A DNA stretch of 9,879 nucleotides from Sphingobacteriales bacterium. GTDB taxonomy: Bacteria; Bacteroidota; Bacteroidia; Chitinophagales; Chitinophagaceae. Below are positions 1 through 6,349 of this stretch, piece after piece (position 1 is the stretch's first letter; each line of letters begins with the position of its first letter). The notes under the pieces were generated by a model, which ran no database searches, was not told the DNA's origin, and worked only from the letters and a program-made list of their open reading frames with translations. The translations under genes were made by a program, and so were the position numbers. The stretch lies in NCBI GenBank assembly GCA_947463665.1, contig CANHUD010000065.1, positions 1-9,879 of the forward strand. The letters are read 5' to 3'.

Positions 1-894
1 AAGTCCTTCCGGGTGAAAATAGGTGTAGAAGCAGATCTGGCAAAACTTTCCCGCCATCAGTCAACGTCCATTCAGAATAGTCTGGTCCAGGTACCGGTGT
101 CACTCTCTATCCGGAAACCAACCTGGCTTCTTCATGCAGGACTGATCCCATCCTGGGATAACAACGCCTTCAAACTATTGCCCGACATTCAGTTCAACCT
201 GCCTGTTTCCGGAGAAAAATGGATGTTCCAGGCAGGATGGATGAGCTATTTTAAAAAAGGAGATTACCGGAACCTCGCAGCCATCAACCCGTTCCTGCAA
301 ACGCCCTCTGCCCTGCAAAACACCAGAACGGTAGAACGATATGTAGGATTTAAAGGCACCATTCCCGATCACCTTACCTATAGCGCCAGAGTAGGGGATG
401 TGGAGTTTCACCAGCTACCGCTCTTTCTGAATGATACGGTGAGCGGAAAATCCTTTGATCTGCTCTTCGAACAACGCATCCGGGCACTTCAGTTCCAGGG
501 TGAAATCGGATACATAAAAGCAGAAAGATTTTCGACATCTGCCCGCTTTAACTGGTATAAATTCCATGGTCAGAAAACCGCGCAACGCCCCTGGAGCCTG
601 ATTCCGCTGGAAATATCCGGTCATATCCGCTGGACGATCCTCAATGATCTGGTACTGACTACCGATCTCTTCCTCTGGGAAGGACCACTTTATTTCTATC
701 GCCATACCGGCGTTAGCGGTCGCTCCCCGGGAGCTGTCGACCTAAACGCAGGTCTTCAGTTCCGCGTCACCAAAAACATTTCGCTCTGGTCGCAGTTCAA
801 CAATGTCCTGAATTCAGGATATCAGCGCTGGAACCAATTCAATAATTACGGCTTTAATATGGTATTGGGCGGTATTTTCCGCTTCGGAAAATGA
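1..894 (+). CDS. Outer-membrane beta-barrel protein, TonB-dependent-receptor-like (5'-truncated)
   Basis: The reading frame is open from the first base (codons AAG TCC TTC CGG precede the GTG at 13), so the gene begins upstream and only about 298 C-terminal residues are present. The GTG at 13 is unlikely to be the true start. The protein is rich in alternating aromatic/hydrophobic and polar residues, as in transmembrane beta-strands, with periodic short turns. The end (VDLNAGLQFRV, then ISLWSQFNNVLNSGYQRWNQF, then FNMVLGGIFRFGK) resembles the last strands of TonB-dependent receptors, including the LWxxxxNxLN-type segment before the final strand. Such barrels sit in the outer membrane and import large nutrients by TonB-driven transport, but the plug domain and the TonB box would lie outside the window, so another large barrel family is possible and the substrate is unknown. 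The stop overlaps the next gene's first ATG by 4 nt, which suggests co-transcription. Confidence 0.72.
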   Translation, partial: KSFRVKIGVEADLAKLSRHQSTSIQNSLVQVPVSLSIRKPTWLLHAGLIPSWDNNAFKLLPDIQFNLPVSGEKWMFQAGWMSYFKKGDYRNLAAINPFLQTPSALQNTRTVERYVGFKGTIPDHLTYSARVGDVEFHQLPLFLNDTVSGKSFDLLFEQRIRALQFQGEIGYIKAERFSTSARFNWYKFHGQKTAQRPWSLIPLEISGHIRWTILNDLVLTTDLFLWEGPLYFYRHTGVSGRSPGAVDLNAGLQFRVTKNISLWSQFNNVLNSGYQRWNQFNNYGFNMVLGGIFRFGK

Positions 895-1544
895 CGAAAG
901 AAGGGAATGTTCTATATTTGGGTATGACAACTCAGGAAGAAACGGCTGAACTGCTCAGACTTTTCCTCATTCAGCGAAAAAAGCTGTCAATATCCAACTT
1001 AGGGTCCTTCGAATGGGTGCGCATTCCTGCAACATTTAATGAAGCAACTGGCAGTTTTTCAGAACCGCAGGAATTTTTCCGGTTCTCCGGTACGGCTGCA
1101 GGCCACAGTGACGGATTGATGGCTTTCATGTCTTCTAAATGGACAATCAGTGAACAGGAAGTCGATCAAAAATTAACCGACTGGTGCAGCTTTGTGATGG
1201 AATGTCTGGAAAGTGGTGAAACCTTCGAATGGACCGGCATTGGTACACTGGTTCAGAATGATAACCAGATCTGCCTGCAGCAGCTCGTTGGTGAAAAAGT
1301 GGGATCGGATCACACCATTCCCATTCAACCCGTGGAAGATTCCGCTGATGTTACCGGAGAAAACGAAGAATTACTGCCAGAAACTACCCGTCACTGGAAT
1401 GTCTGGATGGTACTCTTGGCGCTGGTCTCTGTGGCTATGATCATCCTGTATGCATATAAACATGAACGTCTTGGTGTAGGGAGATCCGGTACCCAATATC
1501 CGGCTCAACCTCCTCTCCAATATGAAATCAAATCTGCTTCCTAA
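891..1544 (+). CDS. Membrane-anchored HU/CCDC81-like domain protein without a SPOR domain
   Basis: A 217-residue protein if it starts at ATG 891 (ATGA overlap with the upstream stop), or 206 residues from ATG 924. Residues about 19-131 follow the pattern of Bacteroidota HU-CCDC81 modules: an N-terminal helix (LLRLFLIQRKKLSISNLGSF), an F/P-containing strand pair, a DGLMAF-type helix at about 74-79, and a closing G-x-G-T-L strand (GIGTL, 116-120). An acidic linker (about 148-166) leads to one hydrophobic helix at about 170-188 and a short tail of about 29 residues. Known relatives usually carry a C-terminal SPOR domain that binds denuded peptidoglycan, and none is visible here. It may link the inner membrane to DNA or to the wall, but the function is unproven. 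No Shine-Dalgarno sequence precedes either start. A TATATTTG box at 913-920 lies inside the longer version and favours the start at 924. The next gene begins directly after this stop. Confidence 0.7.
   Translation: MTKEGNVLYLGMTTQEETAELLRLFLIQRKKLSISNLGSFEWVRIPATFNEATGSFSEPQEFFRFSGTAAGHSDGLMAFMSSKWTISEQEVDQKLTDWCSFVMECLESGETFEWTGIGTLVQNDNQICLQQLVGEKVGSDHTIPIQPVEDSADVTGENEELLPETTRHWNVWMVLLALVSVAMIILYAYKHERLGVGRSGTQYPAQPPLQYEIKSAS
913..920 (+). promoter_or_regulatory. Possible Bacteroidota -7 box (TATATTTG)
   Basis: TATATTTG matches the Bacteroidota -7 consensus TAnnTTTG and ends 3 nt before ATG 924. No TTTG or TTG -33 element lies at the usual 17-23 nt upstream. A transcript starting from it would begin at about the ATG, so it would be leaderless or nearly so. 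A match to six fixed bases is expected a few times by chance in a window this size, so this is suggestive only. Confidence 0.3.
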
Positions 1545-2435
1545 ATGGTCCATCACGAAAACTGCCCGGTATGTAAAAGCAGCGATATCGAATCATCGCT
1601 GCTGGTAAAAGATTTCTCAGTAAGCGGAAAAGAGTTTGCCGTGTGGACCTGCCAGGTATGCTCCCTTCGATTTACCCAGGACGCACCGATCATAGAAGAA
1701 ATCGGTGATTATTATCAGTCGGAACAATACATTTCACATACCGATTCCCGTCAGGGTATCATCCATAAACTTTACCACCTCGTCCGCACGTACACCCTTC
1801 AAAAAAAACGAGCACTTATCCGTCGGGTATCCGGACGAACAGCTGGTAATGTACTCGATATCGGATGCGGAACAGGTGGCTTCCTGAACGTGATGAAGGA
1901 TGCCGGATGGAACACCGTTGGATTGGAACCGAATGAGACCGCCCGAAAAACGGCTGCCTCCAAAGGACTGGATGTGTACAATTCGGATGATCTTTTTACA
2001 CTGAAGCAAAAGTTTCAGGTAATTACTATGTGGCATGTACTGGAACATGTTCATGAACTACACCGGTACATGAACCGAATAGCTACTTTACTGGAACAGG
2101 AAGGCGTGTTCATAGTGGCAGTGCCGAACTACACTGCAAACGATCAACTGGCCTACCAGCAATACTGGGCCGCATATGATGTTCCAAGACATCTGTATCA
2201 TTTTTCTCCCGGTTCTATGAAAACTCTGGCTGAAAAACATGGATTCACCATAGAGAAAATGCTGCCTATGTGGTTCGACAGCTTCTATGTATCCATGCTC
2301 AGTGAAAAGTACCGATCCGGCAGTGTTAATTACCTTTCTGCTTTCTTCAATGGTCTGGCCTCTAATGTCTCAGCCATCGGCAATACACAAAAATGCAGTT
2401 CCATTATTTACGTGTTGCGGAAGCCCCGCGCCTGA
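1545..2435 (+). CDS. Class I SAM-dependent methyltransferase with N-terminal zinc ribbon
   Basis: A 296-residue protein. The N-terminus has two cysteine pairs, C7-x2-C10 and C36-x2-C39 (CPVC and CQVC), which would form a zinc ribbon. A Rossmann methyltransferase core follows: motif I VLDIGCGTGGF at 103-113 (SAM-binding glycine loop), the acidic residue after strand 2 in GLEPN (126-130), MWHVLEH at 162-168, strand 5 VFIVAVPNY (188-196), and a PRHLYHFSP segment at 214-222 that is typical of UbiG-like Methyltransf_11/12 proteins with such ribbons. It would transfer a methyl group from S-adenosylmethionine in the cytoplasm. The acceptor cannot be read from sequence. Sugar-nucleotide or lipid substrates are known for ribbon-containing relatives, but the extra C-terminal domain of the NovU/TylC-type sugar C-methyltransferases appears absent. 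The start codon follows the preceding stop with no gap (TAA ATG), implying translational coupling. Its 3' end runs 32 bp into the convergent S41 protease gene. An A8 run lies at 1801-1808. Confidence 0.88.
   Translation: MVHHENCPVCKSSDIESSLLVKDFSVSGKEFAVWTCQVCSLRFTQDAPIIEEIGDYYQSEQYISHTDSRQGIIHKLYHLVRTYTLQKKRALIRRVSGRTAGNVLDIGCGTGGFLNVMKDAGWNTVGLEPNETARKTAASKGLDVYNSDDLFTLKQKFQVITMWHVLEHVHELHRYMNRIATLLEQEGVFIVAVPNYTANDQLAYQQYWAAYDVPRHLYHFSPGSMKTLAEKHGFTIEKMLPMWFDSFYVSMLSEKYRSGSVNYLSAFFNGLASNVSAIGNTQKCSSIIYVLRKPRA
2404..2435. other. 32-bp convergent coding overlap
   Basis: The last codons of the plus-strand methyltransferase (stop TGA 2433-2435) and of the minus-strand S41 protease (stop TAA, 2406-2404) share these bases in opposite senses. 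There is no intergenic terminator space. The only structure seen is a 4-bp GCGG/CCGC stem at about 2417-2429, too weak to act as a terminator alone. Confidence 0.85.
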
Positions 2436-4014
2436 TGATGTCAATCGCTTTGGTGATCATGGGATCCTCGGCATTTGATACTTCAAAATAACCTTCGGTA
2501 CGCCAAAGCTGACGGGCAAAAAGACTTTTCAGACGCTGCTCCAAAAACAACCGGTCTCTCCCGGAAAGGCTTTGAAGGGATATCGAATCTTTTCGGGCGA
2601 ATGAAAGAAAATCCTGAAAAACAGGCTCAGTAACCTTAAAGGATCGAGTAAAATCAGACGGCTTTTGATAGGGCAGAAACTGATCGTTGTGCGCAACATA
2701 ATACCGATACACAAACCGTCCCAGTGTATTCTTTGCATACAAACCACTTAATAGAACCGTACTCCCGGTGGTATCAATGGATACGACCTCGTCCGGCGTA
2801 ATGCCACCACCATCATAGAGGATTTTCCCTTCAGTAGTCTTGTACGTTTTGGCGGAAACCTGCGCGGTGTCTTTTACCCCATTCATGCCATCATGTATCC
2901 GCTGTCCGATTTCATTGCGATACACATCACGACCATGATCATATGATTTTTGTATGCTTCTGCCCAATGGTGTGTAATAGCGCGCAACCGTGAGGCGCAA
3001 TGCAGCTCCGTCCGACAATGAATACTGTTCCTGTACAAGACCTTTGCCAAAACTGCGTCGTCCTATCACAATAGCACGATCCCAGTCCTGCAAAGCTCCC
3101 GCCAATACCTCACTGGCAGATGCAGAGCCCTCATTCATTAGTAAAATCAGCGTACCGGTCTCAAATAGTCCCCGCCGCCGGCATTTATATTCCCTTCGTG
3201 GATTATGCTTGCCTTCCGTGTAAACAATCAGTTTCTCACCCGCTAAAAATTCATCCGCCATCTCTACCGCTTCGTTCAGAATCCCTCCGCCATTATCCCG
3301 TAGATCCAGCACCAGCTGGTTCATACCCCTGGCCTGTAATTTTTCCAACGCTTCCATAAACTCCTCATACGTGGTTTCTGAAAACTTGTTGATCCGTATG
3401 TACCCGCTGCTGGAATCCAGCATATACGATGCATCCAGCGCATACAATGGAATAAATCCTCGCTGTATGCTGAAATCTATAATTTTCGTACCCCTGCGGA
3501 TAGCAACTTTAACGGTGCTTTTGCTCGGGCCTTTCAAGAGTGCCTTAACATCATCCGACTGGATCTTTTTACCGGCGATCGATTTTCCTTCCACCGCCAC
3601 CAGCTGGTCGCCGGCTTTTAATCCTGCCCGATCACTGGGTCCGTCTTTTAAAACGGTTATAATGTGTACCGTGTCCTCAAATATGTTGAACTCAACGCCA
3701 ATGCCTTCGAATTTGCCCGCCAGATCTTCATTCACTGCACTAAGCTCTTTTGCTGGTATGTACAAAGAATGCGGATCAAGATGCGATAACATCTCATCAA
3801 TGGCTGATTCTCTCAGTGAATCCGTATTGACATCATCTACATACCGGCCCTTCACTAAATCCAATACTTCCTGAAGCTGACCTCTCGATGTTGACTGCAG
3901 CAGCCCGCCGGCCCATGGCATTTTCTGATGCAGCTGGTAGCCCAGAAACATGCCGGCTATCATCGACAAAGAGAAGAAGAACGGAAACCAAACCTGTAAA
4001 TTTTTATTTTTCAT
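2404..4014 (-). CDS. S41-family C-terminal processing peptidase (CtpA/Prc-like)
   Basis: A 536-residue serine protease that would cut proteins at C-terminal sequences in the periplasm. Segments in order: an N-terminal hydrophobic helix at about 8-26 (signal anchor, no clear cleavage site); a helical region about 45-100; a PDZ domain about 103-185 (FEGIGVEF, then GPSDRAGLKAGDQLVAVEG); the catalytic domain about 190-410 with LDLRDNGGG (236-244), NEGSASASEVLAGAL with nucleophile Ser299, and FGKGLVQ with general-base Lys324. The 25-residue Ser-Lys spacing equals that of plant D1 protease. Residues about 410-536 form a C-terminal extension that I cannot assign. The chosen ATG is 4014-4012: it is preceded at 5 nt by AAGGA and begins directly before the signal anchor. 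The longer frame to a TTG at 4047 adds 11 unlikely residues and runs further into the divergent promoter region. It is convergent with the methyltransferase and divergent from the kinase. Confidence 0.93.
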   Translation of the reverse strand: MKNKNLQVWFPFFFSLSMIAGMFLGYQLHQKMPWAGGLLQSTSRGQLQEVLDLVKGRYVDDVNTDSLRESAIDEMLSHLDPHSLYIPAKELSAVNEDLAGKFEGIGVEFNIFEDTVHIITVLKDGPSDRAGLKAGDQLVAVEGKSIAGKKIQSDDVKALLKGPSKSTVKVAIRRGTKIIDFSIQRGFIPLYALDASYMLDSSSGYIRINKFSETTYEEFMEALEKLQARGMNQLVLDLRDNGGGILNEAVEMADEFLAGEKLIVYTEGKHNPRREYKCRRRGLFETGTLILLMNEGSASASEVLAGALQDWDRAIVIGRRSFGKGLVQEQYSLSDGAALRLTVARYYTPLGRSIQKSYDHGRDVYRNEIGQRIHDGMNGVKDTAQVSAKTYKTTEGKILYDGGGITPDEVVSIDTTGSTVLLSGLYAKNTLGRFVYRYYVAHNDQFLPYQKPSDFTRSFKVTEPVFQDFLSFARKDSISLQSLSGRDRLFLEQRLKSLFARQLWRTEGYFEVSNAEDPMITKAIDIIRRGASATRK

Positions 4015-4073
4015 TTCGATCCTTGTACCTTGAGTTCCAAAACGCAAATTTCCCCAATAAAGTTGAATAAATC
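4015..4073. promoter_or_regulatory. Divergent intergenic region between S41 protease and MurK-like kinase
   Basis: These 59 bp must hold the promoters or leaders of two divergent genes, unless the promoters lie inside the coding regions. No perfect TAnnTTTG box is present on either strand. The nearest are TACCTTGA on the plus strand (4026-4033) and GAAATTTG on the minus strand, each with one mismatch. The region is AT-rich near the kinase start (AATAAAGTTGAATAAATC). No clear palindromic operator is seen. Confidence 0.4.
4020..4024 (-). promoter_or_regulatory. Ribosome binding site of the S41 protease
   Basis: AAGGA on the minus strand ends 5 nt upstream of the ATG at 4014-4012. This is one of few Shine-Dalgarno-like sites in the window, and it supports that start over the upstream TTG at 4047. 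Confidence 0.5.
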
Positions 4074-4916
4074 ATGCCACTCATAAAATTGATTGCCGAT
4101 AGCGGGTCCACGAAAACGGAATGGTGTCTGTTGGGTAAGCGACAAAAAAAAACAGTCCTTACAGCAGGAATATCCCCTTATTTCCTGTCCACTTCCCAAA
4201 TCATCGGTCTGCTGAATGAACAACTCACCAGCCAGATCAACCCCCTCACAGTGGATGAGATTCATTATTACGGTACCGGAACGAAGAATCCTGACAATCG
4301 TACATCCCTCCGAAAAGCCCTGAAAGCGGTGTTCCCTTCCGCTAAGGTTCAGGTAGAAACAGATATTCTGGGCGCAGCAAGGGCTCTCTGTAAAAAAGAA
4401 AAGGGTATTGCCTGCATTCTTGGGACCGGCTCTAATTCCTGCTATTACAATGGCTCAAAAATCGCACGTAATTCTCCCGGACTGGGCTATGTGCTGGGAG
4501 ATGAAGGCAGCGGTGCCAGCCTGGGTAAAAAAGTAATCCAATATTACCTCTACAACACATTTGACGAAGAACTTCGTGCAAGATTTGACGCAAAGTATGT
4601 GACCACTCCGCAGGAAATTCTGGATAATGTGTACAAAAAACCTCTGCCGAACCGTTATCTTGCATCCTTCGCGTTGTTTCTGGCAGAAAACCGCGGGCAT
4701 TACATGATTGAAAACATCATAGAAGACGGTTTGAACGATTTCTTCTTTCAACATGTTTGCAAATACGGTGAAAGCTGGAAATACCCGATCCATTTCGTGG
4801 GAAGCATCGCCCATGGTTTCCAGGATGTTATCCGGGATATGGCAGCATCTTACGGACTGGAAACCGGCTCGATCCTGCAGGCACCCATGGACGGCCTGGT
4901 TGCCTTTCACCGATAA
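4074..4916 (+). CDS. murK: BadF/BadG-family amino-sugar kinase, probably MurNAc/GlcNAc kinase (MurK-like)
   Basis: A 280-residue ASKHA-fold kinase of the BadF/BadG/BcrA/BcrD ATPase family (N-acetylglucosamine kinase type). Motifs: phosphate-1 loop ADSGSTKTEW at 8-17 with Asp9; TDILGAARAL at 96-105 with Asp97 as likely catalytic base; phosphate-2 loop LGTGSNS at 116-122; family signature GLGYVLGDEGSGASLGK at 136-152; and adenosine motif FVGSIAH at 241-247. The family phosphorylates N-acetylated amino sugars at O6 with ATP in the cytoplasm. MurQ follows after 14 nt, and characterised MurK enzymes of this family (Clostridium acetobutylicum, Tannerella forsythia) act on MurNAc, so I infer MurNAc-6-P is the product fed to MurQ. 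GlcNAc or both sugars remain possible, and the gene symbol rests on context. No Shine-Dalgarno sequence precedes the ATG. A run of nine A at 4144-4152 covers codons 24-27. Confidence 0.82.
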   Translation: MPLIKLIADSGSTKTEWCLLGKRQKKTVLTAGISPYFLSTSQIIGLLNEQLTSQINPLTVDEIHYYGTGTKNPDNRTSLRKALKAVFPSAKVQVETDILGAARALCKKEKGIACILGTGSNSCYYNGSKIARNSPGLGYVLGDEGSGASLGKKVIQYYLYNTFDEELRARFDAKYVTTPQEILDNVYKKPLPNRYLASFALFLAENRGHYMIENIIEDGLNDFFFQHVCKYGESWKYPIHFVGSIAHGFQDVIRDMAASYGLETGSILQAPMDGLVAFHR

Positions 4917-4930
4917 ACAGTCAGGAGATT

Positions 4931-5752
4931 ATGAATGAATTTATTAAAGTAACAGAACAGGATTCTCCTTACCGCGATCTGCAGAAAATGTCGGTCAGCG
5001 ACCTGCTCGAAAATATTAATCGCGAAGACCAGCGTGTTCCACTGGCAGTTCAGGCAGTTCTTCCGGAAATAGAAAAACTTGTCTCGGCCATCGTTGACCG
5101 GATGCTCACAGGCGGTCGTCTCTTTTACATTGGTGCCGGCACCAGCGGCCGGCTGGGTGTTGTGGACGCCAGTGAGTGCCCGCCAACATTTGGGGTCCCT
5201 CACGGGATGGTCATCGGCATCATCGCCGGAGGAGAAAACGCCATGTTCAGAGCCGTGGAGTTTGCAGAGGATTCTCAGGAAGATGGCTGGCAGGACCTCC
5301 TTAAATACGAGGTTTCCTCCAAAGATGTAGTAGTAGGCATCGCCGCCAGTGGTACAACGCCTTATGTTATTGCAGCCTTGAATGAATGCCGAAAAAATGG
5401 AATCGTCACGGGATCTATCACCTGTAATCCCAACGCTCCCGTGTCAAAGGCGGCAGATTTTCCTGTAGAAGTAGTGGTTGGACCGGAATTTATTACCGGG
5501 AGTACCCGAATGAAAAGCGGAACGGCCCAGAAACTGGTGCTCAATATGATCTCTACAGCAGTAATGATCCAGCTGGGCAGGGTAGAGGATAACAAAATGG
5601 TGAACATGCAGCTCAGCAATGAGAAGCTGGTAGATCGCGGAGTTAAAATGCTCATGCAACGAATTCAAATTCAGGATTATGAACAGGCTCGTCAACTTCT
5701 GCTTAAACATGGCAGTGTAAAACTGGCTGCAGAAGCCTGGCTCGCAGATTGA
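4931..5752 (+). CDS. murQ: N-acetylmuramic acid 6-phosphate etherase MurQ
   Basis: A 273-residue SIS-domain protein. MurQ removes the D-lactyl ether of MurNAc-6-phosphate, giving GlcNAc-6-phosphate and D-lactate, in cytoplasmic peptidoglycan recycling. Diagnostic segments: phosphosugar loop IGAGTSGRLGVVDASECPPTFG at 67-88 with Glu82 (equivalent to catalytic Glu83 of the Escherichia coli enzyme); FAEDS with Glu113 (equivalent to Glu114); GIAASGTTPYV at 136-146; and the family signature TGSTRMKSGTAQK at 189-201. The N-terminal TEQDSPYRDLQKMS region matches the usual TExRNxxxxxLDxxS start, with SPYRDL replacing the common NPxSxxLD form. It is about 25 residues shorter than the E. coli protein (298), the difference lying in the C-terminal helical domain. 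AGGAG ends 3 nt before the ATG, a tight spacing. The 14-nt gap to the kinase implies one operon. Confidence 0.95.
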   Translation: MNEFIKVTEQDSPYRDLQKMSVSDLLENINREDQRVPLAVQAVLPEIEKLVSAIVDRMLTGGRLFYIGAGTSGRLGVVDASECPPTFGVPHGMVIGIIAGGENAMFRAVEFAEDSQEDGWQDLLKYEVSSKDVVVGIAASGTTPYVIAALNECRKNGIVTGSITCNPNAPVSKAADFPVEVVVGPEFITGSTRMKSGTAQKLVLNMISTAVMIQLGRVEDNKMVNMQLSNEKLVDRGVKMLMQRIQIQDYEQARQLLLKHGSVKLAAEAWLAD

Positions 5753-5763
5753 ACCTGATTCGC

Positions 5764-5771
5764 TAGTTTTG
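5764..5771 (+). promoter_or_regulatory. Possible Bacteroidota -7 box (TAGTTTTG)
   Basis: TAGTTTTG matches TAnnTTTG, lies in the 27-bp gap after murQ, and ends 8 nt before ATG 5780. It would give the downstream gene its own very short-leader or leaderless transcript. No -33 TTTG occurs at the expected distance; the nearest TTG (5749-5751) is only 12 nt away. Confidence 0.35.
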
Positions 5772-5779
5772 CAGGCCCA

Positions 5780-6349
5780 ATGTACGATCTCGAACCATAT
5801 TTCAACTGGCGTCACCTCTATACCGCAGAAGAAGATGAAAAATCTCCTTTTTTCGGAAGGGAACACAATGAATTTGCATACGAACAAACGGTTTATAACT
5901 ACTACATCCATCCTCAATGGGATGATTTTGGTTCCCGTACGCTCTATCTCAAACTGATTTTTGCAGATTACGACCTCTCCTTCGCTATCCTCGAACTGAT
6001 TGGAGAATGGAACGATGCCATCGAAAACGATATCATGATGCTCAAGCGGGAAGTTGTAGATAAACTCATCGCCGAAGGCATCTCTAAATTTATCCTGATA
6101 GGGGAGAATGTCCTCAATTTTCACAGTAGCGACCAGTGCTATTACGAAGAATGGAATGAAGAGGTGGCCGAAGAAGGAGGCTGGATCGTTATGATCGGTC
6201 TGCCGGAATCCTCTCAGTATGATTTTCGGAATGCACGCATCGATCGATACATAGAACTATTAGCATTCCCTGCCTGGCGCACCAGTCTCCCGCAACATTT
6301 GTTTGCTGCCATCGATAACATTCTCCTTCGCAGATTAAACAATCCTTGA
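5780..6349 (+). CDS. Conserved protein of unknown function, 189 residues
   Basis: I do not recognise a characterised family, but the sequence looks like a small soluble protein conserved in Bacteroidota. It is acidic and rich in aromatics, with an N-terminal segment full of Tyr, Phe and Trp (MYDLEPYFNWRHLY, then EFAYEQTVYNYYIHPQWDDFGS, residues 1-52). A strand-helix-strand core follows: LYLKLIFADYDLSFAILELIGEWND at about 55-78, a helix IENDIMMLKREVVDKLIAEG at 80-99, a strand SKFILIGENVLNFH at 101-114, then YYEEWNEEVAEEGGWIVMIGLPES at 119-142. This alternation suggests an alpha/beta fold. There is no signal peptide, transmembrane helix or obvious catalytic motif. The gene lies 27 bp after murQ on the same strand and could be read from that operon or from a -7-like box at 5764-5771. 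A 7-bp hairpin spans its stop codon. Codon use looks like that of its neighbours. Confidence 0.82.
   Translation: MYDLEPYFNWRHLYTAEEDEKSPFFGREHNEFAYEQTVYNYYIHPQWDDFGSRTLYLKLIFADYDLSFAILELIGEWNDAIENDIMMLKREVVDKLIAEGISKFILIGENVLNFHSSDQCYYEEWNEEVAEEGGWIVMIGLPESSQYDFRNARIDRYIELLAFPAWRTSLPQHLFAAIDNILLRRLNNP

Noticed and set aside
2417..2429. GCGG/CCGC stem in the convergent overlap as a bidirectional terminator
   Set aside because: Only 4 bp, and without flanking T or A tracts on either strand.
4026..4033. TACCTTGA as the kinase promoter -7 box
   Set aside because: It has a mismatch to TAnnTTTG, and no -33 TTTG at the right distance was found, so it is mentioned only as the nearest candidate.
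4015..4047. N-terminal extension of the S41 protease to a TTG at 4047
   Set aside because: The added 11 residues precede a standard signal anchor, no ribosome site supports the TTG, while AAGGA sits 5 nt before ATG 4014.
5444..6124. Long minus-strand frame opposite murQ and the following gene (226 codons)
   Set aside because: It is antisense to two well-supported genes, spans their junction, and its translation has no family-like motifs.
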